Source of the DNA: Comamonas testosteroni
Lineage (GTDB): Bacteria; Pseudomonadota; Gammaproteobacteria; Burkholderiales; Burkholderiaceae_C
Length of the DNA: 64,000 nt
Direction of reading: 5' to 3'
Assembly (NCBI RefSeq): GCF_003569915.1
Contig: NZ_KZ984449.1
Span: forward strand, 89,809-153,808
Shown in pieces: positions 27,631 to 36,322 of this stretch. Positions within the stretch are counted from its first letter, which is position 1. Every line of letters starts with the position of its first letter. The notes under the pieces are model-generated. The model saw only the letters and a list, made by a program, of their open reading frames with translations. It did no database searches and was not told where the DNA came from. The position numbers and the translations under genes are program-made.

Positions 27631-28389
27631 TCAGCGATCTGCCAGCCCCTGACACAACTGCCAAAGGCTGGCGACTGTGACGTGGGGTTCTGCACCCACG
27701 TGAGGCCATGCTACCTGCCCCCGGTTGAGCCAGACTGCGTGCATACCCGCACCCATGGCACCCTGCACATCCAGCGCAGCGTCGTCGCCAATGTGCAGCA
27801 CATGTTCGGGCGCCACGCCCACCGCCTCCGCCGCCGCATGAAAAAAGCGCGCCTCGGGCTTGGCCATGCCGCTACCACTGGCCGACAGGCTGGCCTTGAA
27901 GTGCTGCCCAATGCCCACCACCTGCACGTCCGCATTGCCGTTGGAGAGGGCCACCACGGGCCAGCGCTGCGAAAAAAACTCCAGCGCCGGCAAGGCATCG
28001 TCAAACAGATCCACGCGCTGACGGGCGGCAAAGAATTCGTCGAACGCAGGCTCTGCCAGATCGGGATCATCGCCCGCGCGTGTCAAAGCCAGGCGAATGG
28101 ACTCACGGCGCAGGCCGCTCAGGTCACCCTTGAGGTCAGGGCGCAGGTTCACAATTTCATGGCGCAGTGACCGCACATTGGCCGTGTCACCCAGATGCGT
28201 GGCTGTGGCCGGGGCATGTTCTCCCAGCCATTGCAGCAGAGTTGCCTCCGCCTTGGCAATCGTCGGCCAGATGGGCCACAGCGTGTCATCCAGGTCCAGA
28301 CTGATGGCGCGAATCTGGCCGCTATGGCGCAGTTGCTGCAGCTTTTGCAGAGTTTCAGGAGAGAGATCGGGGCGGTCTTGGGATTGCAT
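27631..28389 (-). CDS. HAD-superfamily hydrolase
   Basis: 252 residues from the ATG at 28389; further upstream only a TTG is in frame. Motif I is SLDLDDTLWPIWP, with nucleophile and acid/base aspartates. Motif II is ALSNGN, motif III is the Lys in GMAKPEARFF, and motif IV is HIGDDAALDV. This is the usual layout of a small C1-capped phosphatase (YjjG/HAD-IA type). It probably dephosphorylates a small cytoplasmic metabolite. It is divergent from hemH, which starts about 70 bp away. Confidence 0.87.
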   Translation of the reverse strand: MQSQDRPDLSPETLQKLQQLRHSGQIRAISLDLDDTLWPIWPTIAKAEATLLQWLGEHAPATATHLGDTANVRSLRHEIVNLRPDLKGDLSGLRRESIRLALTRAGDDPDLAEPAFDEFFAARQRVDLFDDALPALEFFSQRWPVVALSNGNADVQVVGIGQHFKASLSASGSGMAKPEARFFHAAAEAVGVAPEHVLHIGDDAALDVQGAMGAGMHAVWLNRGQVAWPHVGAEPHVTVASLWQLCQGLADR

Positions 28390-28460
28390 GCCCTCAAGAA
28401 TAACGGCCTGGCAATGCCGCAAAAGTCCAGCGCCTACTGCTTAGCTGAGACAATCGCGCC

Positions 28461-29558
28461 ATGCCATCACGCTTTGTGCCCGAACCACCTTTCCGTCACG
28501 ACCAATCTGCCCGCACCGGCATTCTGCTGTGCAATCTGGGCACGCCCGATGCGCCCACTGCCGCTGCGGTGCGCCCTTATCTGGCGGAATTTCTGGGCGA
28601 TGACCGCGTGGTGGAGATTCCCAAACTGGCCTGGTGGCCGATTCTGCACGGCATCATCTTGCGTACGCGCCCGGCCAAATCAGCCGCCAAGTACGCCACC
28701 GTCTGGCATGAAAAAGAGGGCTCGCCCCTGCTGCACTGGAGCACGCGCCAAGCGACACTGCTGCGCGGCTGGTTGGGTGAGCGCGGCCACAATGTACTGG
28801 TGCTGCCCGCCATGCGCTATGGCAAGCCGTCAATTCCAGCGCAGTTGGATGCTCTCAAAAAAGAAGGCGTGAACCGCATTCTGATCTTGCCGCTGTACCC
28901 CCAATATTCCGGCACGACCACGGCCAGCGTGTTTGATGCCGTCTACGACTGGGCCAAAACCCAGCGCCATATCCCCGAGCTGCGCTTTGTGAACCGGTAC
29001 CACGACGATGCCGGTTATATCGATGCGCTAGCCCAGCGCATCGAAGCCCACTGGCGCAGCCATGGCCGTGGCGAAAAACTGGTCATGAGCTTTCATGGCG
29101 TGCCCGAGCGCACCCTGCATCTGGGTGACCCTTATCACTGCGAATCGCACAAGACCGCGCGACTGCTGGCCGAACGGCTGAAGCTCAACGCAGACCAATA
29201 CCTCGTCACCTTCCAGTCGCGCTTTGGCAAGGCCAAGTGGCTGGAGCCCTACACCGAACCATCGCTGATTGCCATGGCCCAGGCGGGCACCCAGCGCGTT
29301 GATGTGGTCTGTCCCGGCTTTACCAGCGACTGCCTGGAAACGCTGGAGGAAATCAACCAGGAAGCGCGTGAAGCCTTTTTGCATGCGGGCGGCAAGCAGT
29401 TTGAATATATAGACTGCCTCAACGACAGCGCGCCGTGGATTACCGCACTCAGCGACATTGCCCAGCAGCATATGCAGGGCTGGCCTACGCAGCGTGAAGA
29501 TGAAGCGCAATTGAAGGCCAGAGCGCAACTGGCAAAAGCCGCCGGCGCAGACCAGTAA
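28461..29558 (+). CDS. hemH: ferrochelatase
   Basis: 365 residues. It inserts Fe(II) into protoporphyrin IX, the last step of haem synthesis. The family motifs are present: GILLCNLGTPDAPT, PLYPQYSGTTTASVFD, the catalytic His in VMSFHGVPERT, and CPGFTSDCLETLEEI. Length is normal, with a short charged C-terminal tail. Confidence 0.97.
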   Translation: MPSRFVPEPPFRHDQSARTGILLCNLGTPDAPTAAAVRPYLAEFLGDDRVVEIPKLAWWPILHGIILRTRPAKSAAKYATVWHEKEGSPLLHWSTRQATLLRGWLGERGHNVLVLPAMRYGKPSIPAQLDALKKEGVNRILILPLYPQYSGTTTASVFDAVYDWAKTQRHIPELRFVNRYHDDAGYIDALAQRIEAHWRSHGRGEKLVMSFHGVPERTLHLGDPYHCESHKTARLLAERLKLNADQYLVTFQSRFGKAKWLEPYTEPSLIAMAQAGTQRVDVVCPGFTSDCLETLEEINQEAREAFLHAGGKQFEYIDCLNDSAPWITALSDIAQQHMQGWPTQREDEAQLKARAQLAKAAGADQ

Positions 29559-29576
29559 AAAGCAGCTCAGGCAGCC

Positions 29577-30101
29577 ATGACCACCTTGCAGTTTCGGGAC
29601 TTCAGCGCCGCAGACCTGCCAGTTATTGCCCGCGCCATGGGCGATGTGCAGGTCACGCAGTTCTATGGGCTGGAAACAGAGCACACAGATGCTCAGGCCA
29701 TCGCCCGCGAGCAACTGGACTGGTACAACTCGCTGAAAGCCGATGCAGAAGGCTGGTGGCAGGCCATCTGCATCAACAAGCAGGTCGTCGGAGCCATTGG
29801 CGTCTATGACCGCGATGAAGATGGCGACAGCGCCGAGCTGGGCTACTGGCTGCTGCCCAGCCACTGGGGGCAAGGTGTGATGCGCAAGACTCTGCCGCAA
29901 TGGTTGCCGCTGGCTTTTGGCAAGCTGAAGCTGCACAGCGTGGTCGCCTATGTGGAGCCTGAAAACATGGCATCGACCAGACTGCTGGCTGCAGCAGGCT
30001 TTACCCATGACGGTCTGCTGCGCGAATGCACAAAACGGGGCGAGCGCTATGTATCGCTGCACCGTTTTTCATTGCTGGTGCATGAGCTGAAAACCAGCTG
30101 A
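29577..30101 (+). CDS. GNAT family N-acetyltransferase (RimJ/RimL-like)
   Basis: 174 residues. The acetyl-CoA site region is AELGYWLLPSHWGQGVMRKTLPQWLPLAF, and NMASTRLLAAAGFTHDGLLRE is the typical C-terminal half of ribosomal-protein and small-molecule GNAT enzymes. It starts 18 nt after hemH in the same direction and may be cotranscribed. The substrate is unknown. Confidence 0.88.
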   Translation: MTTLQFRDFSAADLPVIARAMGDVQVTQFYGLETEHTDAQAIAREQLDWYNSLKADAEGWWQAICINKQVVGAIGVYDRDEDGDSAELGYWLLPSHWGQGVMRKTLPQWLPLAFGKLKLHSVVAYVEPENMASTRLLAAAGFTHDGLLRECTKRGERYVSLHRFSLLVHELKTS

Positions 30102-30134
30102 GCAGACTGGCACAACATATGCTTCAGATAAGGC

Positions 30135-31103
30135 ATGCATATCCACGCCCGCTCCATTCGCTATTTCGACATGATTCGCCGCTGCGGCTCCATACGCGAG
30201 GCTGCGCGCCATCTGCATGTGGCTTCTTCTGCGGTCAACCGCCAGTTGCTGCAGCTTGAAGATGAAATCGGCAGCCCTCTTTTCGAGCGCCTGAGCACCG
30301 GCCTGCGCCTTACCGCTGCGGGCGAGGTCTTTTCGCGCCATGTCATTACCGTGCTGCAGGACGAACATCGCCTCTCCACAGAGCTTGAGCTACTGCGCGG
30401 CGTGCGCCGTGGCTCGGTGCATGTGGCGGCCGTGGAAGGACTGAACGCCGACCTGATGCCTGCCGTGCTCACGCAGATGCACAGGCGCTACCCCACGATC
30501 CAGATTCATGTGCGCACCTGCGGCTCGGACCAGGCCGCACAGGCCGTGATTCAGGGCGATGCCGATGTGGGCATTGGCTTTTCCATCAAACGCCACGACC
30601 ACCTGCGCCAGTGCACGGTGGGCCGCTTTGCGCTGGGCGCCATCGTGCCGCCCAAGCACCCGATTGCCAAACTGCAGCGTGTGGACTTTGAGCAATGCGC
30701 GGCCTTTCCTCTGATCCTGCCCACGCCCGAGCTATCCATGCACGGCCTGCTGCAACCCGTACTGGCGCACCACAAGCGTGCATTGCAGGTCTTGCTCGAA
30801 ACCTCGTCGATTGAACTGGCCAAGAGTCTGGTCGAGCGCGGCGTGGGCATCTTCTTTCAGAGCCGTCTGGGGCTGGAGCGTGAGCTGCGCGAGGGCCGTC
30901 TGGTGCATGTGCCGCTGGATACACCCACCACGCTGTTTTCCGAGCTGGGCGTGTATGTGCGCGCGGGCCGCACCCTGCCTTCGGCGCTCGATGCCTTCAA
31001 CCGCATCGTGGCTGACGCCATCGAAACCCGCGAGGACGATGAGAGCCTTGTGCTGCGCGACTGGGCTCTGCGTTCTCAAGCTACCGAGCCCGTCAGCGCA
31101 TAG
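30135..31103 (+). CDS. LysR-type transcriptional regulator
   Basis: 322 residues with an N-terminal winged helix (IRYFDMIRRCGSIREAARHLHVASSAVNRQLLQLEDEIGSPLFER) and a periplasmic-binding-like effector domain. It lies immediately upstream of, and in the same direction as, the oxygenase-hydrolase-transporter-deaminase-molybdenum hydroxylase genes. It is therefore the obvious candidate activator of that block. A 199-bp gap with an inverted repeat follows it. Confidence 0.92.
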   Translation: MHIHARSIRYFDMIRRCGSIREAARHLHVASSAVNRQLLQLEDEIGSPLFERLSTGLRLTAAGEVFSRHVITVLQDEHRLSTELELLRGVRRGSVHVAAVEGLNADLMPAVLTQMHRRYPTIQIHVRTCGSDQAAQAVIQGDADVGIGFSIKRHDHLRQCTVGRFALGAIVPPKHPIAKLQRVDFEQCAAFPLILPTPELSMHGLLQPVLAHHKRALQVLLETSSIELAKSLVERGVGIFFQSRLGLERELREGRLVHVPLDTPTTLFSELGVYVRAGRTLPSALDAFNRIVADAIETREDDESLVLRDWALRSQATEPVSA

Positions 31104-31134
31104 ACCTCGGCAGCATTCATCTCGCTCATTGCAC

Positions 31135-31174
31135 CGGCATTGTGCGCATTGACCTCATCAATGCACCAATGCCG
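31135..31174. promoter_or_regulatory. long inverted repeat between the lysR gene and its putative target operon
   Basis: The left arm CGGCATTGTGCGCATTGA (31135-31152) pairs with the right arm TCAATGCACCAATGCCG (31158-31174) with one gap and two mismatches. It is about 130 bp before the oxygenase start and 32 bp after the lysR stop. It could be a LysR operator or a transcript-end hairpin. Confidence 0.45.
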
Positions 31175-31302
31175 TGCAGCGCTTTATTCATCAGTAGATA
31201 GCGCTCTCATTTTTGGATCACCCTGCACCAAAAGCTGCGCTATCCAGCACGCGATTCGCTTCCTAAACTGAGTCCCAGGTCATCAGTTTTCGGAGCCATT
31301 TT

Positions 31303-32256
31303 GTGAGCACATCAGCCCTTCCCATCATCGATATCAGCGGCCTGCGCGGCCATGATGCTGTGGCCCAGCATCTGGTGGCAGACCAGCTGCGCAAGGCTTG
31401 CGAGCAACGCGGATTTTTCTACATCACCGGCCATGGCATAGACCCTGCGCTGATTCGCAGCGTGTTTGCCGCCAGCCAGCGTTTTTTTGATCTACCCATG
31501 TCCGAAAAGCTGAGCGTGGACAAAAAACTCTCGGCCTGCAACCGTGGCTATGAACCGCTGCGCGCCCAGACGCTGGAAGCCGGTGCTCCACCCGACCTCA
31601 AGGAAAGCTTTTATGTGGGCGCAGAAGTGGCCGCCAATGACCCACGCGTGCTGGCAAAGCGCTTTAACACCGGCCCCAATCAATGGCCCGAAGTGCTGCC
31701 CGAGTTCCGCGCCGTGATGCAGAACTATTACCGAGCCGCCTACGGGCTGGGTAGCACCATTGTGCAGGGCCTGGCGCTGTCGCTGGGCTTGCCTGTGAGT
31801 CACTTTGACGGCTATCTGAAAGACGCCGCAGCCACACTGCGCCTGCTGCATTACCCGCCTCAGCCCGCCAACCCCGAGCCCGGTGAAAAAGGCTGCGGCG
31901 AGCACACCGACTTTGGTGGCGTGACCCTGCTGCTGCAAGACGATGCAGGGGGTCTGCAAGTGTGGGACAAGAACAGCAGAAGCTGGATTGATGCGCCGCC
32001 CGTGCCCGGTGCCTTCATCGTCAACATCGGTGACTTGTTTGCGCGCTGGACCAATGACCGCTATGTCTCCACGCTGCACCGCGTGATCAATGTCTCGGGG
32101 CGCGAGCGCTATTCCGTGCCTTTCTTCTTTACCGGCAACCCAGTGCACCGCGTGGAATGCCTTCCCACCTGCCTTGATGAAGGCGAGCGCGCCAAGTACC
32201 CCGCCGTGACGGTGGAGCAGCACCAGATCGAGTGCTATCGCCGCACTTACGGTTGA
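31303..32256 (+). CDS. isopenicillin N synthase-family 2-oxoglutarate/Fe(II) dioxygenase
   Basis: 317 residues with the full jelly-roll signature. An N-terminal DIOX_N domain (LPIIDISGL) is followed by iron ligands H201 and D203 (GEHTDFGG) and H259 (TLHRVIN), with the co-substrate site R269-Y-S271. GTG start at 31303. Plant and fungal relatives hydroxylate heterocycles; thymine 7-hydroxylase is in this family. It leads a plus-strand operon with a hydrolase, an importer, a deaminase and a molybdenum hydroxylase, so oxidation of an N-heterocyclic intermediate is a reasonable inference. The substrate is not known. Confidence 0.88.
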   Translation: MSTSALPIIDISGLRGHDAVAQHLVADQLRKACEQRGFFYITGHGIDPALIRSVFAASQRFFDLPMSEKLSVDKKLSACNRGYEPLRAQTLEAGAPPDLKESFYVGAEVAANDPRVLAKRFNTGPNQWPEVLPEFRAVMQNYYRAAYGLGSTIVQGLALSLGLPVSHFDGYLKDAAATLRLLHYPPQPANPEPGEKGCGEHTDFGGVTLLLQDDAGGLQVWDKNSRSWIDAPPVPGAFIVNIGDLFARWTNDRYVSTLHRVINVSGRERYSVPFFFTGNPVHRVECLPTCLDEGERAKYPAVTVEQHQIECYRRTYG

Positions 32257-32267
32257 GGAGGACACCC

Positions 32268-33068
32268 ATGCCATCCACAAAACACATGGTGCTGATTCAC
32301 GGCGCCTGGCAAGGCAGCTGGGCTTTTTCGGCCTGGGCGCCCCTGCTGCAGGCCGAAGGCTGGAATGTGATTGCCGTCAATCTGCCCGGCAACGATGCAG
32401 CCAGCGAAGACGAAAGCCACGCCCATCTGGCCGGCTACACCGCACATGTTCAGCGCATTCTGGAGTCTCTCGATGGCCCTGCCGTCATCGTGGGCCACAG
32501 CGGTGGCGGCATGACCGCATCCCAGGTCGCCGAAGCTGTGCCTGAGCGCGTCAGTGCACTGGTCTATCTGGCAGGAATGATGCTACCCAGCGGCATGAGC
32601 TATGGCGATCTGATCAGCGAGGCCAAGGCCGCCGATGCCAATCTCGAGTACTCGGGCATTGGCCCACATCTCATCTGGAACGACGAGCGCACACACAGCA
32701 GCGTGCCCATCGACGCCGCACTGGCACTGTTCTTGCAAGACTGTCCCACGACAGCGGCTCTCAAGGCCGCAAGCCGTCTGTGCCCTCAACCCGAAACAGG
32801 TCGTGCCATGGTCAACCAGCTCAGCAGCGAACGCTTTGGCAAGGTGCCCCGCATTTATGTGGAGTGCCGCCGGGACCAGTCCGTGGTCTACCCGCTGCAG
32901 CAGCGCATGCAGCAGCTCACCCCCGGCGCACGCCGCATCAGCCTGGACTGCGGCCATGTGCCGCAACTGGCCTGCCCGCAGGCGCTGACCGATGCCTTGC
33001 TGCCTGTTTTGAATGAAATAGCCGCCAAGCCTTTAATGAATATGCGCATGCCGCTCATGAATGCATAG
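32268..33068 (+). CDS. alpha/beta hydrolase
   Basis: 266 residues from the ATG at 32268, which has a strong GAGGAGG site. LIHGAWQGSWAF forms the oxyanion hole. The nucleophile elbow is GHSGGG, and the His lies in LDCGHVPQLACP. Similar to plant-esterase-like (methyl-ketone or salicylate-esterase type) hydrolases. It lies 11 nt after the dioxygenase and so probably acts next to it, for example on an ester, amide or ring C-C bond. The C-terminal 15 residues (KPLMNMRMPLMNA) look like an added tail. Confidence 0.87.
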   Translation: MPSTKHMVLIHGAWQGSWAFSAWAPLLQAEGWNVIAVNLPGNDAASEDESHAHLAGYTAHVQRILESLDGPAVIVGHSGGGMTASQVAEAVPERVSALVYLAGMMLPSGMSYGDLISEAKAADANLEYSGIGPHLIWNDERTHSSVPIDAALALFLQDCPTTAALKAASRLCPQPETGRAMVNQLSSERFGKVPRIYVECRRDQSVVYPLQQRMQQLTPGARRISLDCGHVPQLACPQALTDALLPVLNEIAAKPLMNMRMPLMNA

Positions 33069-33117
33069 CAGACAGCTCAGCCTCTCAATTCACTTTTGCC
33101 CAGTTCAGGAGTTTCTC

Positions 33118-34140
33118 ATGACCCTCATTACCCGCCTCTCCCCCTCTCTCCCCGCTTCTCTCTCCAAGCTCTCCGTCTTCGCCGCACTGTTGATGGCTTT
33201 TGGCGGTGCAGCCCATGCCGCTGACAAACTCACCGTTCAGCTCGACTGGCTGCCCGGTGGCGACAAGTCCTTTGTCTATGCCGGTGTGCAGCAAGGCTTC
33301 TTCAAGGATGAAGGTCTGGACGTCAAGATCGTCCCCGGCCGTGGCTCTGCCGATGCGGTGACCAAGATTGCCTCCGGCTCTGCCGATGTGGGCTTTGGCG
33401 GTATCTCGGCGTTGATGATGGCTGCGGCCGAAGGCAAGATTCCCGTCAAGGCTGTGATGTCGCTGTACTCCAAGCAGCCCGATGCCTTGTTCACACGTGC
33501 CGAAAGCAAGATCAAGAGCTTGAAGGACATGGAAGGCAAGACCGTTGCCATGCCCACCTTCTCATCGTCGAATGCGCTTTGGCCCATCGTGCTGCAAAAG
33601 AACGGTGTGGATGCATCAAAGATCAAGGTCATCAAGTCCGACCCCGCCACGCTGGCCCCCATGCTGGCCCAGGGCCGAGTGGACGCCACCATCAACTGGG
33701 TGACGGTCGCGCCCGCGTTTGGCGCCGTGCTCAAGCAGGCCAACAAGGATCTAGCCGTGCTGCCCTGGTCGCAGTTTGGTCTGGATGGTTATGGCTGGTC
33801 CGTCATGGCCAATGACAAGCTGATCAAGGAACGCCCCGAAGTGCTCAAGCGCTATGTGCGCGCACTGACCAAGGCTTTGGAGTTCTCGATTCAGAACCCG
33901 CAAAAAGCGGCTGAATCGCTGAAGGCCCAGGTGCCGGAGGCCGAAGTCGCCGTGATCAAGGCCGAGTTTGAAGCCTCGATTCCGCTACTCAAAAACGAGA
34001 TCAGCCAGCGCGATGGGCTGGGCAAATTCGACGCCAAGCTGCTGGCTACCACCTGGGGCTGGGTGGCGCAGTCCATGAGCTATGACCTCAAGAAAGTGGA
34101 CCCCGAAACGCTGGTGGACCGCAGTTTTCTGAGCAAGTAA
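33118..34140 (+). CDS. ABC transporter substrate-binding protein, NMT1/ThiY-like
   Basis: 340 residues from the ATG at 33118, with AGGAG 7 nt upstream. It has a signal peptide ending AAHAAD. The NMT1/THI5-like domain opens with LTVQLDWLPGGDKSFVYAGVQQ and continues FFKDEGLDVKIVPGRGSADAVTKIASGSADVGFGG. This group binds small aromatic or N-containing molecules such as pyrimidine precursors, sulfonates and nucleobase-like compounds. It is the receptor for the importer encoded just downstream, and probably delivers the substrate of the deaminase and molybdenum hydroxylase. Confidence 0.9.
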   Translation: MTLITRLSPSLPASLSKLSVFAALLMAFGGAAHAADKLTVQLDWLPGGDKSFVYAGVQQGFFKDEGLDVKIVPGRGSADAVTKIASGSADVGFGGISALMMAAAEGKIPVKAVMSLYSKQPDALFTRAESKIKSLKDMEGKTVAMPTFSSSNALWPIVLQKNGVDASKIKVIKSDPATLAPMLAQGRVDATINWVTVAPAFGAVLKQANKDLAVLPWSQFGLDGYGWSVMANDKLIKERPEVLKRYVRALTKALEFSIQNPQKAAESLKAQVPEAEVAVIKAEFEASIPLLKNEISQRDGLGKFDAKLLATTWGWVAQSMSYDLKKVDPETLVDRSFLSK

Positions 34141-34148
34141 TTCATCCA

Positions 34149-34193
34149 GGCGGTGGCTTCCGTCGAGCTACCGCCGCCCTGTTTCCCTTTTTA
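34149..34193 (+). terminator. attenuator-like hairpin after the binding-protein gene
   Basis: The stem GGCGGTGGC (34149-34157) pairs with GCTACCGCC (34167-34175), followed by CCCTGTTTCCCTTTTT. It probably reduces read-through so that the receptor is made in excess over the ABC subunits. Confidence 0.55.
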
Positions 34194-34207
34194 AGTTTGC
34201 GCCTGCC

Positions 34208-34987
34208 ATGCAACATATAATCGATTTGAACGCGGTCACCCAGACCTTTGTCTCCAGCGATGGCAGCCCCGTCACGGCCTTGCAGGATGTAAACCTGCAT
34301 CTGCGCCGCCATGAATTTGTTTCGCTGATCGGCCCTTCGGGCTGCGGCAAATCCACCATCCTGCGCCTGATCGCGGGCCTGATCAAACCCACGCGGGGCG
34401 AGGTTCGCATCTTCGATCTGCCGGTGACCGAGCCGCGTGACGAAATCGGCATGGTCTTTCAAAAGCCCACGCTGCTACCCTGGCTCAGCGTGCTGGACAA
34501 CATCACTTTTCCCATGCGCCACAAATACGGCCATGTGGAAATGAAGGAAGAAGCCCGCGCCCAGCAATTGCTGGAGATGATCGGTCTCAAAGACTTTGGC
34601 CACAAACGCCCCCATGAGCTGTCGGGCGGCATGCAGCAGCGCGTGTCGATTGCACGCTCGCTGCTGCACGACCCCGATATCTTGCTGATGGACGAGCCTT
34701 TCTCGGCGCTGGATGCACTGACCCGCGACGAGATGAGTTTTGAGCTGCTGCGCATCTGGAACGAACGCCCCAAGACGGTTGTCTTTGTCACCCACTCGAT
34801 TCAGGAAGCCCTGCTGCTGTCTGACCGCATCGTGGTCATGAGCGCCCGTCCCGGCCGCGTGGCCGACATCATCGATGTGCCCCTGGCGCGCCCGCGCAGC
34901 ATGGACACACTGGCCGACCCCGTATTCAACGCCATGGCCAACGAGATTCGCGTCAAGGTCTTCAGCAAGCACCCGGCCCATTCATAA
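34208..34987 (+). CDS. ABC transporter ATP-binding protein (SsuB/TauB-like)
   Basis: 259 residues with Walker A GPSGCGKST, signature LSGGMQQR, Walker B ILLMDEPFSALD and the H-loop His in FVTHS. It belongs to the nitrate/sulfonate/taurine/pyrimidine importer class. It energises uptake with the NMT1-like receptor and the adjacent permease. Confidence 0.93.
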   Translation: MQHIIDLNAVTQTFVSSDGSPVTALQDVNLHLRRHEFVSLIGPSGCGKSTILRLIAGLIKPTRGEVRIFDLPVTEPRDEIGMVFQKPTLLPWLSVLDNITFPMRHKYGHVEMKEEARAQQLLEMIGLKDFGHKRPHELSGGMQQRVSIARSLLHDPDILLMDEPFSALDALTRDEMSFELLRIWNERPKTVVFVTHSIQEALLLSDRIVVMSARPGRVADIIDVPLARPRSMDTLADPVFNAMANEIRVKVFSKHPAHS

Positions 34988-35011
34988 ACGACAGATCCTG
35001 AGGCCCTCCAT

Positions 35012-35773
35012 ATGCCTGCTCTTATTCAACGCTACGCCTCGCTGCTGGTCTTCCTCGCCGTTCTGGTGATCTGGGAATGCGCCTGCCGCTTTGCACAGAT
35101 TCCCGAGTACATCTTCCCCGCCCCCAGCGTGATCTGGCAGGCCGCTGCCGATCTGGGCCTGGCCCGCTGGCTGGAGCACATCACCGCCACCTTGCAAGTG
35201 GCGCTAGTCGGTTACGCCGTGGCGATTGCACTGGCGATTCCGCTGGCCATTGCCATCACACGCTCGCAAGTGCTGTCGCGCATCATCATGCCCTGGCTGG
35301 TGGTCATACAGTCCACGCCCATCGTGGCCGTGGCCCCCATCATCGTCGTGACACTGGGCGCAGGCATGCTGCCGCGCGTGGTCATCACCACGCTGATTGC
35401 GTTCTTCCCTCTGGTGGTTTCCACCGCTCTGGGTCTGGCCTCGGTACCCGCAGAGCTGGTAGAGCTGTCGCGCTCACTGCGCGCCACGACCAGCCGCCAG
35501 TACTGGCAAATCCGCATGCCGTTTGCCGTGCCCTATGTGTTTTCCGCCTTGAAGGTTTCCATCACTCTGGCCATTGTGGGAGCTGTGGTGGCGGAGTTTG
35601 TGGCGGCTGAAAAAGGTCTGGGCTACCTGATCTTGTTTGCCACCTCGTCGTTCAAGGTGCCCGTGGCTTTTGCAGCGCTGGCCTTGCTGGTGCTTTGCAG
35701 CCTGGTGCTGTATGGCGTGGTGCAACAGCTTCACAAACGCCTGTTCCCCTGGTCGCAAACCTCTCCGGCATGA
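35012..35773 (+). CDS. ABC transporter permease (SsuC/TauC-like)
   Basis: 253 residues and about six membrane helices. The cytoplasmic EAA loop is ELSRSLRATTSRQYWQIRMPFAVPYVFSALK. Inner-membrane partner of the preceding ATPase and receptor. It is 24 nt downstream of the ATPase, in the same operon. Confidence 0.92.
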   Translation: MPALIQRYASLLVFLAVLVIWECACRFAQIPEYIFPAPSVIWQAAADLGLARWLEHITATLQVALVGYAVAIALAIPLAIAITRSQVLSRIIMPWLVVIQSTPIVAVAPIIVVTLGAGMLPRVVITTLIAFFPLVVSTALGLASVPAELVELSRSLRATTSRQYWQIRMPFAVPYVFSALKVSITLAIVGAVVAEFVAAEKGLGYLILFATSSFKVPVAFAALALLVLCSLVLYGVVQQLHKRLFPWSQTSPA

Positions 35774-35793
35774 GCACAGAAAGGATATTGAAT

Positions 35794-36309
35794 ATGAGCG
35801 AACTACAGCAATACCCCGCCCAGGGCCTGACTCCCACACCCGAGCAAATCCAGCGCAATCTGCGCCGCGCGCAGGCGGTGGCCGAGCGCGCCACGCAAAT
35901 GGGGCATCACCCGTTTGGCGCAGTGCTGGTGGGGCCAGACCAGGAAACGGTGCTGATGGAGCAATGCAATATCGACACCGTCAACCATGCCGAGTCCACG
36001 CTGGCGCGCATGGCGGCGACCAACTACACGCCAGAGTATCTGTGGAGCTGCACGCTCTACACCAATGTAGAGCCCTGCTGCATGTGCGCCGGCACGGCCT
36101 ACTGGGCCAATATTGGGCGCATTGTGTTTGGCATGACCGAGCACCGCTTGCTCGAATGCACGGGCAGCCATGGCGAGAACCCCACCATGAGTGTGGCGTC
36201 ACGCTATGTGTTCGACCACTGCCAGAAAGCCGTGGAGCTGATTGGCCCGATTCCTGAAATGGAAGCCGAGATCGCGGCCCTGCAAAGCGCCTTCTGGGCA
36301 CAACGCTGA
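35794..36309 (+). CDS. nucleoside/nucleobase deaminase (GuaD-like CMP/dCMP deaminase family)
   Basis: 171 residues from the ATG at 35794, with AAGGA upstream. The zinc site is H65 and catalytic E67 (NHAEST), with C95 and C98 (EPCCMC). Loop structure and length resemble B. subtilis-type guanine deaminase more than tRNA adenosine deaminase. Together with the xanthine dehydrogenase-like genes downstream it suggests a purine or purine-like substrate, for example guanine to xanthine, but related deaminases also act on other amino-heterocycles. Confidence 0.85.
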   Translation: MSELQQYPAQGLTPTPEQIQRNLRRAQAVAERATQMGHHPFGAVLVGPDQETVLMEQCNIDTVNHAESTLARMAATNYTPEYLWSCTLYTNVEPCCMCAGTAYWANIGRIVFGMTEHRLLECTGSHGENPTMSVASRYVFDHCQKAVELIGPIPEMEAEIAALQSAFWAQR

Positions 36310-36322
36310 CGAGGTTTGCGCC

